A stretch of DNA of 18,183 nucleotides, taken from NCBI GenBank assembly GCA_964226685.1, contig CAXQRU010000078.1, forward strand, positions 1 to 18,183, in the 5' to 3' direction. Origin of the DNA: CAXQRU01 sp964226685 (lineage in GTDB: Bacteria > Pseudomonadota > Gammaproteobacteria > Pseudomonadales > Cellvibrionaceae). The notes below the pieces were generated by a model. It worked only from the letters and a program-made list of their open reading frames with translations, was not told where the DNA came from and did not search any database. Position 1 is the first letter of the stretch. Every line of letters begins with the position of its first letter. The position numbers and the translations under genes are program-made. Shown here one piece after another: positions 1 to 7,200 of the stretch.

Positions 1-20
1 ACACGACGCTCTTCCGATCT
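1..20 (+). other. Residual Illumina TruSeq adapter (artefact)
   Basis: The first 20 bases, ACACGACGCTCTTCCGATCT, are identical to the 3' end of the Illumina TruSeq universal/read-1 adapter as I know it. They are not genomic. They mark a contig end left by incomplete trimming, so anything inferred from the first bases should start at about base 21. Confidence 0.97.
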
Positions 21-78
21 GTTACATGTAAGAAAAATAATTATTACATGTAATTTTTGTTGACATGTTACATGTAAT
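21..78. promoter_or_regulatory. Three palindromic operators TTACATGTAA
   Basis: The 10-bp palindrome TTACATGTAA occurs exactly at 22-31, 44-53 and 68-77, with centres 22 and 24 bp apart, roughly two helical turns. The third copy lies inside the spacer of the promoter, where a bound protein would block RNA polymerase. The likely ligand is the first gene product, whose N-terminus is short, basic and DNA-binding-like; that is inference. The contig end abuts the first copy, so more copies may lie upstream. Confidence 0.85.
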
Positions 79-87
79 AGCTATAAT
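60..87 (+). promoter_or_regulatory. Sigma-70 promoter of the PspA/flotillin/ATPase operon
   Basis: There is a perfect -35 (TTGACA, 60-65), a 16-bp spacer and a perfect -10 (TATAAT, 82-87). Transcription should begin near 93-95, on or next to the ATG at 94, so the first message would be leaderless. Such a strong promoter threaded with operators suggests tight repression. Confidence 0.85.
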
Positions 88-93
88 CGACCT

Positions 94-714
94 ATGATTA
101 AAAAAACATCAGCCTATTATCAACGAAAATACCGCGAGCGCCTGCGAGAACAGGGGCTGGTGAAGCGCGAAGTGTGGGTTAAACCCGAGCACGTTGGGCT
201 TTTGGCGGACATTGAGAAGCAATTGAGAGATCCTTTGCTATTGGATAAACCATCGGTAGGAATCAGTCAAATGAGTGAAACACAAAAATGGACCAACGAT
301 ACCTTGCTCACCGCGCTTGCGAACAGCCCATTGGGCGATCGTATCAGCATTGAAGTGGTCGAGGGTGTAGAGCCAGCGCTCTACATTGTTATGCATGATT
401 ACGGTGATCTACCCCTATTTGCCACCATTGTTGGCGATCAGATCATTGTTGAGGCCGCGCTTTGGCCGGCTGATGCCATAGCCGATAAGGCCGCATTTAA
501 TGAGGTGGTACTAAAGACCCACAAGTATTTTCCTTTATCAACCATCAGCTTAGACACCATGAGCGACGGGGTTGATTATTACCAAATGTTTGGCGCCCTA
601 AGCGCCACATCGACCCTACCCAATGTAGTATTTGAGGTAGAAACCCTGGCTGACAACGTGATTCAAGCGACATCAGCCTATAGTGAATTTTTGAAACCAG
701 ACGCATACGCATAA
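94..714 (+). CDS. DUF2170/YjfI-like protein with N-terminal DNA-binding-like domain
   Basis: This 206-residue protein appears to have two parts. Residues 1 to about 46 are basic (YQRKYRERLREQG, then VKREVWVKPEHV) and look like a short helical or ribbon-type DNA-binding module. Residues from about 60 to the end resemble the DUF2170 family, to which E. coli YjfI belongs; that protein is to my recollection about 130 residues. YjfI-like genes sit next to PspA paralogues (yjfIJ), as here. No enzymatic motif is visible. I infer an autorepressor acting on the palindromes in its own promoter. The ATG at 94 has no Shine-Dalgarno and lies at the predicted transcription start. A second in-frame ATG at 271 has a good ribosome site. 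Domain naming is from memory of the family, without a profile search. Confidence 0.8.
   Translation: MIKKTSAYYQRKYRERLREQGLVKREVWVKPEHVGLLADIEKQLRDPLLLDKPSVGISQMSETQKWTNDTLLTALANSPLGDRISIEVVEGVEPALYIVMHDYGDLPLFATIVGDQIIVEAALWPADAIADKAAFNEVVLKTHKYFPLSTISLDTMSDGVDYYQMFGALSATSTLPNVVFEVETLADNVIQATSAYSEFLKPDAYA
258..273 (+). promoter_or_regulatory. Possible internal ribosome site and start in the YjfI-like gene
   Basis: AGGAA at 258-262 precedes the in-frame ATG at 271 (Met60) by 8 bases. Initiation here would give a 147-residue DUF2170-only protein starting MSETQKW, without the basic N-terminal part. The domain boundary coincides with this start. Confidence 0.4.
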
Positions 715-729
715 GCGAGGAGCGCAAAA

Positions 730-1416
730 ATGAATATTTTAAAGAAGATGATTACAGCATTGCGCGGCGGCATCAACGAAGCCGGCGAAGCCATTATTGA
801 CACCCAAGCCCTGAGAATCCTAGATCAAGAGATCAGGGATGCTTCCGAAGAGTTAAAACGCTCGAAAGATAGCTTGGCCGAGATTATTGCCAAAGAAAAA
901 CTGGCCAATCAGAAGTGCGATGTCACCAGCAAGAAAATTACAGAGCACGAAGGCTACGCGGTTAAGGCGCTAGAACAGCAAAACGAAACCTTGGCCCTAG
1001 AAGTGGCCGAGAAGATCGCCGAGCTTGAAAATCAACTCGCAAACGAGCAAACTGTCGCCCAAGAATTTGCCCAAAGCGGCAATGACCTGCGGGCCGCAAT
1101 CCTGCAGGCCGAGAACAACTTGCGCCATCTTAAGCAGCAGGTGGATACGGTCAAGGCAACAGAGAGCGTACAGCGTGCTCAAGAAGCGGTGGCCGAGCGC
1201 CATAGCGGTGCCAATAGCAAGATGCGCACAGCAATGGATTCTCTTGAGCGCATTAAAGAGAAGCAAGCACTGAAATCAGCGCAAATGAGTGCAGCCAGGG
1301 AGATGGCTAACGAAACGCCGGAGTCGTCTTTGGCAAGCAAACTGGAAGCGGCAGGCATTACCACCTCAACCAGTGCCAGCGATGTGCTTGAGCGCCTAAA
1401 AAAGAAGGCTAAGTAA
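730..1416 (+). CDS. PspA/IM30 family protein (YjfJ-like)
   Basis: This 228-residue protein is almost entirely helical and charged, as expected of PspA/IM30/Vipp1 (ESCRT-III-like) membrane-remodelling proteins. The N-terminus (MNILKKMITALRGGINEAGE) can form the short amphipathic membrane-binding helix, followed by the typical long coiled coil (residues about 25-190). A Ser/Thr-rich linker and a short basic C-terminal helix (DVLERLKKKAK) end it. The family's usual length is about 220-240. It follows the DUF2170 gene by 15 bases with a GAGGAG ribosome site, matching the yjfI-yjfJ pairing. The presumed role is binding or repairing stressed inner membrane together with the flotillin encoded downstream; that partnership is inferred from operon context. 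Confidence 0.88.
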   Translation: MNILKKMITALRGGINEAGEAIIDTQALRILDQEIRDASEELKRSKDSLAEIIAKEKLANQKCDVTSKKITEHEGYAVKALEQQNETLALEVAEKIAELENQLANEQTVAQEFAQSGNDLRAAILQAENNLRHLKQQVDTVKATESVQRAQEAVAERHSGANSKMRTAMDSLERIKEKQALKSAQMSAAREMANETPESSLASKLEAAGITTSTSASDVLERLKKKAK

Positions 1417-1429
1417 GGGCCAGCAATAC

Positions 1430-1454
1430 GCACCACTGACCCCAGCAGTGGTGC
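1430..1454 (+). other. Intercistronic hairpin without U-tract
   Basis: GCACCACTG (1430-1438) pairs perfectly with CAGTGGTGC (1446-1454) around a 7-base loop. No T-run follows, so it is not an intrinsic terminator. It may protect the upstream message or mark a processing point between pspA and the membrane gene. Confidence 0.7.
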
Positions 1455-1484
1455 CAATAAAACAGGAATGACAGGAGGGGGGAT

Positions 1485-2195
1485 ATGTTCGCAATATTAT
1501 TAACTGACAAAATGGATGTGTTTTATAAAAACATATTGTCCTTCCCTACCATTGTTTTTAGCATACTATTGTTAATTTGCATCCTATTTTGGCTGGTAGC
1601 CATTCTAGGATTTCTCGACATCTCATTTATGGATCCCGATGTCGACGTTGGAGATGTCGGTGACATTGGAGATGTAGGAGACGTAGGCGGCGACGCCGGC
1701 CCAAGTGCTGTGGCCGGTATCATCCAGCGCTTTGGTCTCAACGGTGTACCGCTAACCATCATTATTACATCCATTTCTTTGATCGGCTGGCTCATTAGCT
1801 TCTATACCGTACACATTCTATTCCCTCTGATTCCAAGCGGCTTACTGACGTGGGTTGCCGGGGTAGGCACTCTATTAGGGGCGACCATCGGCGCCACGTT
1901 TATTACCGCCATGCTCATCAAACCTCTGCGCCCTTTGTTTAAAAAGCTTGAGGTACACCTCGACAAACGCATCGTAGGACAAACGGCCAAAGTGAGAAGC
2001 TCGCGAGTGGACCAAGCGTTTGGTGAGGCTGTTTTAGAAGATGGTGGCGCAGGCTTGATATTAAAAGTTCGCTCAGCCGATCATCAGGTCTATGGCCGAG
2101 GCGATGATGTTGTCATCATTGACTATGTCGAAGCAGATAATACCTTCAAAGTTGTTTCACTTGAGGAATTTCAATCCATGAGATCCTCTATTTAA
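1485..2195 (+). CDS. YqiJ-like inner-membrane protein with C-terminal OB-like domain
   Basis: This 236-residue protein has a strong AGGAGGGG ribosome site just upstream. Residues about 20-45 form the first membrane segment. Residues about 51-70 are an acidic Asp/Val/Gly run with DVGD and DIGD units. Two more membrane segments follow at about 86-112 and 120-146. The C-terminal part (about 160-230) is soluble and beta-rich (VGQTAKVRS, GLILKVRS, YGRGDDVVIIDY), fitting the OB-type domain of NfeD/YqiJ proteins. In E. coli YqiJ is encoded beside the flotillin YqiK, and here the flotillin follows as well. The expected role is membrane partner of the flotillin. Assignment is by topology and neighbourhood. 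Confidence 0.78.
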   Translation: MFAILLTDKMDVFYKNILSFPTIVFSILLLICILFWLVAILGFLDISFMDPDVDVGDVGDIGDVGDVGGDAGPSAVAGIIQRFGLNGVPLTIIITSISLIGWLISFYTVHILFPLIPSGLLTWVAGVGTLLGATIGATFITAMLIKPLRPLFKKLEVHLDKRIVGQTAKVRSSRVDQAFGEAVLEDGGAGLILKVRSADHQVYGRGDDVVIIDYVEADNTFKVVSLEEFQSMRSSI

Positions 2196-2226
2196 CCATC
2201 GTTTACTAACAAGGAGATAAAACATC

Positions 2227-2289
2227 ATGCAAACCATCACCAAAGGACAATCTCGTCCTACTCATACATTAATGGAGAACACACTATGA
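2227..2289 (+). CDS. 20-codon leader mini-ORF overlapping the flotillin start
   Basis: A short frame begins at ATG 2227 behind a near-perfect ribosome site (AAGGAG, 2211-2216). It encodes MQTITKGQ and 12 more residues, then stops at TGA 2287-2289. That stop overlaps the flotillin start in an ATGA arrangement. The good ribosome site and the overlap suggest translation couples ribosome loading to the flotillin. The peptide shows no recognisable motif. The beginning (TITKGQ) faintly recalls the start of TerD-type proteins, too weak to call a remnant. Confidence 0.55.
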   Translation: MQTITKGQSRPTHTLMENTL

Positions 2290-4199
2290 GCGAGTACATC
2301 CCACACCTTATGACTTTATTGATCGTCGTCGGGGTGATCTTTGTTGTCCTTTTGGGCTTCATTGCCATCGTTAAGGCTTGGTATATTAAAGTTCCTCAGG
2401 GAACCGCCTTGATTGTTAACGGCATCCGCAACATCAAAGTTAGCTTTACTGGCGCACTGGTTTACCCTGTGATCAATAAAAAGGAATTTATGAAAATATC
2501 CTTAATTACCTTGGAGGTAGATCGCCGAGGTAAGGATGGTTTGATCTGTCAGGATAATATGCGTGCGGATATTACCGTAGCATTTTATCTTCGCGTAAAT
2601 GAAACTGCAGCCGATGTATTAAAAGTTGCCAAATCGTTAGGTGCCGATCGCGCGTCAGATAAAAACGCCGTGAATGAATTATTTAATGCTAAATTTTCTG
2701 AAGCGCTAAAAACCGTGGGCAAGCAAATTGAATTTACCAAGCTGTTTGAAGATCGCTTGGAGTTTCGCGAAAAAATTGTTCAGGTCATCGGTAACGACTT
2801 AAACGGCTATATCTTGGAAGACGTAGCTATCGATTATCTTGAGCAAACCCCAAAAAGTGCGCTAGATCCAAACAATACCATGGATGCTGAAGGTATTCGC
2901 AAGATCACGGAGCTGACAGCTATTCAAAACATAACCACCAACATGCTAGAGCGCGATGAGCAACTAGCCATTAAAAAGAAAGACGTGGAAACCTATGAAG
3001 CCATGCTGGAGCTAGAGCGCCAGGAAGCCGATGCCGCCGCCAGACAAAAGCGCGAAATCGAAACGTTGAAAGCGCGAGAAGAAGCAGAAACCAAAAAAGT
3101 TCAAGAGGAAGAACGCAAAAAAGCGGAATCAGCCACTATTGCCGTTGAGCAAGATCTAGCTGTGCAAATGGAAAATCAAAAGCGTGAAATCGAAGTAGCG
3201 GAACAAAACCGTCAGCGCGCCGTAGTGATTGAAATGGAAAAAGTCACCCGGGCACGCGATCTTGAAATCGTTTCTCGCGAACGTGAAGTTGAGCTGCAAA
3301 GAATCGAGGCTGAAAAAGCCGTCGAGGTGGAAAAGAAAGAAATAGCCAACGTCATTCGCGAGCGTGTAGCAGTGGATAAAACCGTTGCTATCGAAGAAGA
3401 GCGTATTAAAGAAGTGCGTGAAGTGTCAGAGGCTGATCGCTTAAAGCAAGTCCAAGTATTAGAAGCGGAAGCACTTGCTGAACAGGCAAAAGTCAAAGAA
3501 GTGAAAGCGGCTGAAGCACAAGAAATCTCAGCCAAACATAAGGCCCTTGAAATCACAACGATTGCTCAGGCTAAGTTAGAGGCCGCGGCCAAAGAGGCCG
3601 ATGCCAAGAAGAAATTGGCTGAGGCCACCCAAGCAGAGCGTGCAGCCCCCGGTTTAGCCGATGCCAAAGTACAAGAAGCCAAAGCCGAGGCCTTAGAGAA
3701 AGAAGGTTTGGCCGAAGCGCATGTGATCAATGCCAAAGGTAGCGCGGAAGCTGAAGTCATTGCGAGCAAAGGTGATGCCCAAGCGAAAGCGGACAAAGGC
3801 ATTGGTTTGGCGCATGCTGAAGTCACTCGTGAGCAATTTAAAGCTGAAGCCGATGGCTTGGTTGAGAAATTCAATGCTATGGGCACCATGAGCGATGCCG
3901 CTAGACAACATGAGGAATTCCGCATGAGTCTTGAGACCGCGCTCAAAGAAGCACTCGCTTCAATCGACGCCGGCAAAGACATCGCGAAAGAAAATGCGGA
4001 AGTACTGGCCACTGCACTTCAAAGAGCGAAGATCGATATTGTGGGTGGTGAGGATCACTTCTTCAATAACTTTGCGAAAGCCTTGTCGATGGGTAAAGCG
4101 ATTGACGGCTTAGCAGATAAGAGCAGCATGCTGGGCTCGATTATCAGCAAATTTATTGATCGCCCAGAAGATGTGGTTGCTGAAGAATCAGCAGAATAA
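2286..4199 (+). CDS. YqiK-type flotillin (SPFH domain membrane scaffold)
   Basis: This 637-residue protein has the flotillin layout. Residues about 9-31 are one hydrophobic membrane segment. Residues about 35-215 are a beta/alpha SPFH domain (KAWYIKVPQGTALIVNG, then DNMRADITVAFYLRV). Residues about 225-420 are a very charged Glu/Lys/Arg coiled coil. An Ala/Glu/Lys-rich stretch (about 420-520) carries repeated AKxEA and GxAxAxV units typical of flotillin oligomerisation regions, and the C-terminus is helical. The length exceeds E. coli YqiK, about 550 residues by recollection. Flotillins organise inner-membrane microdomains. Pairing with the YqiJ-like gene and PspA suggests a membrane-integrity complex. 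Its own ribosome site (GGAG, 2274-2277) lies inside the mini-ORF. Confidence 0.9.
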   Translation: MSEYIPHLMTLLIVVGVIFVVLLGFIAIVKAWYIKVPQGTALIVNGIRNIKVSFTGALVYPVINKKEFMKISLITLEVDRRGKDGLICQDNMRADITVAFYLRVNETAADVLKVAKSLGADRASDKNAVNELFNAKFSEALKTVGKQIEFTKLFEDRLEFREKIVQVIGNDLNGYILEDVAIDYLEQTPKSALDPNNTMDAEGIRKITELTAIQNITTNMLERDEQLAIKKKDVETYEAMLELERQEADAAARQKREIETLKAREEAETKKVQEEERKKAESATIAVEQDLAVQMENQKREIEVAEQNRQRAVVIEMEKVTRARDLEIVSREREVELQRIEAEKAVEVEKKEIANVIRERVAVDKTVAIEEERIKEVREVSEADRLKQVQVLEAEALAEQAKVKEVKAAEAQEISAKHKALEITTIAQAKLEAAAKEADAKKKLAEATQAERAAPGLADAKVQEAKAEALEKEGLAEAHVINAKGSAEAEVIASKGDAQAKADKGIGLAHAEVTREQFKAEADGLVEKFNAMGTMSDAARQHEEFRMSLETALKEALASIDAGKDIAKENAEVLATALQRAKIDIVGGEDHFFNNFAKALSMGKAIDGLADKSSMLGSIISKFIDRPEDVVAEESAE

Positions 4200-4212
4200 T
4201 CTTGCAAGCCCT

Positions 4213-4232
4213 GCACCGGCTCTCGCCGGTGC
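4213..4232 (+). other. Intercistronic hairpin between flotillin and ATPase genes
   Basis: GCACCGGC (4213-4220) and GCCGGTGC (4225-4232) form a perfect GC-rich stem with loop TCTC. No U-tract follows (TCATTAAAAC), so full termination is unlikely. It resembles the pspA-downstream hairpin in lacking a T-run, and may stabilise the upstream message relative to the long ATPase message. Confidence 0.75.
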
Positions 4233-4267
4233 TCATTAAAACTGAGTAAAACGTAGAGGGAGAAAGT

Positions 4268-7200
4268 ATGTCGTCTCAGGATAAATCACAAGCACAAGAC
4301 GATAACGCAATTGTTAATGAAGCGGTTGCTCAAGGTGGCGCATACGAGGTCATTCGCCAACGCCTAGTTGACCAAGCTCAGCAGCTACATAAACACACTC
4401 AAAGCTTAAACGAGGCGCGCATTAGCGAGTTCGGCTCGCCAGACATGAGTGTTTTGGCTCGAGTGCGCGTGCGCACGGAAAATAATTGTGTCGCTAGAGA
4501 TATTGTAGAAGTGGGTCAGCACTTACTGTTTGGTTACAATGTTTTTATAGGGCTCAAGCGCGAGACTAAAGTCGATGATGTTTTTTCTCTTTACACAATT
4601 ACCCAAAACGATGATCAGTACGAACTAACCCCCGTTACCGCCAGCAACACATTTTTAACGGATCCAAGATTTGTCAGCGATTTCGATGAACTCTATCGTT
4701 ACTACAAACACACCAAACTCATCCAGTTATCAGTTCGCCATGGCAAATTGTTAGCGGGTTTTCAAATTGGTGAGAAACTCGAAGATGTTCGGGTATTTCG
4801 TTGGTCAGTATCTGCTGACGGCAAAGATATTAGCTATATTGATAATCGGGGTGAGCGTGACCTTGCCCTACCCCCACCCTACGATTTTGAGTGGGTTAAT
4901 ACGACTCGCGAAGATATTGTGCACAGCCGTCATCCGCATATCAATATTGAAGACACCTTGTTTATCAGTAATAACAAGGGCTTTTTGAATATAAAAATCG
5001 AAGACAATACCGAAGAAGGCATGTCAGTTTTTAGAGAAAAAGTTGAAGATGATACTCAGTCTCTTGATGACCTCTCTGTCAGCTATGCCATAACTGGCAA
5101 GTTAATTTTATTGAAAATATTACCGTATCGAGAGCAAATCTCTCGATACTTTGTTTACAACACGTTGACTCAAACCATTCAACGCATTGATGCCATTGGT
5201 CAATCTTGTGTGCAGCTTCCTGAAGATCACGGCATTATTTTCCCGGGCGGCTATTATTTAGAAAGTGGCGAACACAAAACCTTTGATGAGCAATATACAG
5301 GTTTAATGTTTAAACGCAGTTTTCGATCGCCTAACGGAGAGGATGTATTGTACATTTTCTATGAACCCGTAGAAGGTGTTGTCGGCTTGTTTGCCTACAA
5401 TATGATTAATAAAACCTTAAAAAATCCCATTTATGGTCATGGTTACGCACAGTTTGATAATGGTTTAATCATTATTTTTTCATCGGAAGGCGAGCCAACT
5501 CGCGTTCACCCCATGCAATTATGGCAAACACCTTTTTTTAGCGCCGAGTACGCCAGCGCCCTACCCGATAGCCAAACACCACTTGGTAAAATTGGCAACG
5601 CTGAACTCGTTCGCGGGATTTCGGATTTATTTAGCATTTGTCGAATTGTCGACAATCAATCGGTCTCCATGCGTTTATATGAAGAGCTAACTAGAATTAC
5701 TCAAAAAATATTTGATGACTACTACTGGCTGACTCAAGATAACTTCAATGATATCAAAGATTCGGTCAATCTAATTACTGCAACGGCTGAACTGGTCATT
5801 GATGAGTTCGAAAAAGTTGAGAGCATTCGACAGCAATCGGCCAAGACTTTACAAAAAGCGCAAGAAGAGCAAGAAAAAATTATTAGCCAAGCAAGGCCCG
5901 ATAATTGGGAAAGCGCCGAACAATATGTTAATGCGTTAAGAAAGATTCGCCAGCAACGGGGTCACTTATCGACAATTTCTGATTATCGATACATCGACAA
6001 GAAAAAAATTAGTGATTTAGATCAAGAACTGGTAAAAATTGAAGAGAAATTAAGTGAAAAAACCGTTACCTTCTTGGTGGGAGAAGAGGCTTTAACGCCG
6101 TATTTCACAAAAGTAGAACAATTAGATCACGGCGTAGAAACAGCCAACACGATTGCAGAATTGACACCCATCATTGAAGCCATTGAAGGTACCACGGCAG
6201 GACTCGATGTACTTTCTGAGTTGATGGGCACGCTACAAATAGATGATGCCACCGTGCGCACACGCATCATTGACTCGATTTCTGAAGTCTATGCCAAACT
6301 CAACCAAAGCAAAGCTCAGGCGAATCATCGTAGAAAATCTCTGGGCTCACAAGAAGCGGTTGCTCAATTTAGTGCTCAATTTAAATTGTTTTCTCAAAGC
6401 ATTACAAACGCTCTTGGCTTGGCAACCACACCAGACAAATGTGATGAACAATTATCACGCTTACTTGCTCGGTTAGAAGAGTTAGAAAGCCAATTCAGTG
6501 ACTTTGAAGATTACCTGGCCGATATTATTACCAAAAGGGAAGAAGTGTATCAGGCCTTCGAGGCCCATAAACAACAATTACTCGATGAAAGGCAACGAAA
6601 ATCGCAAGCGGTGATGGAGGCGACCAATCGCATTTTATCGAGCATTGAAAAACGCTCACTAAAATTCACCGACCCCGATGAACTCAATACTTATTTTGCG
6701 TCCGATAGCTTGGTCGCCAAAGTGCGAGAATTTGTTGAGCGCTTAAGAGATTTGAACAGTGCGGTTCAAGCCGATGATGTCGAGGCTCGTTTTAAATCCA
6801 TTAAAGAGCAATCCATTCGCGCCCTTCGAGACAAGACTGATATTTATGAAGAGGGAGGCAATGTGATTAAACTTGGGCCTCGCCATAAATTCAGCGTGAA
6901 TACCCAAGAGCTTGATCTCACCCTTTTCCCGAAGGAGGGGGTCATGAATGTGCATTTGACGGGCACCGATTTCTATGAACCCATTAAAAATGAAGATTTG
7001 GACTCTTTAAAAGCCTATTGGGGTTTGGCGGTCGAATCGGAAACCCCTCAGCTCTATCGAGCTGAATATCTTGCTGGCTCCATTATCCGTGCTGCTCAAA
7101 ACCAAACCGATGGTTTAACGATAGAAATACTCAATACCGCTTTGCTAGATGATAACCATTTAAGCAAGTTAGTTCGAGATTTTGCCACGCCGCGCTATAA

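Noticed and set aside
3212..4012. Two long leftward frames opposite the flotillin coiled coil
   Set aside because: They are Ser/Ala-rich mirror frames of Glu/Lys/Ala-rich codons. The flotillin frame is continuous and family-like, so these are shadows.
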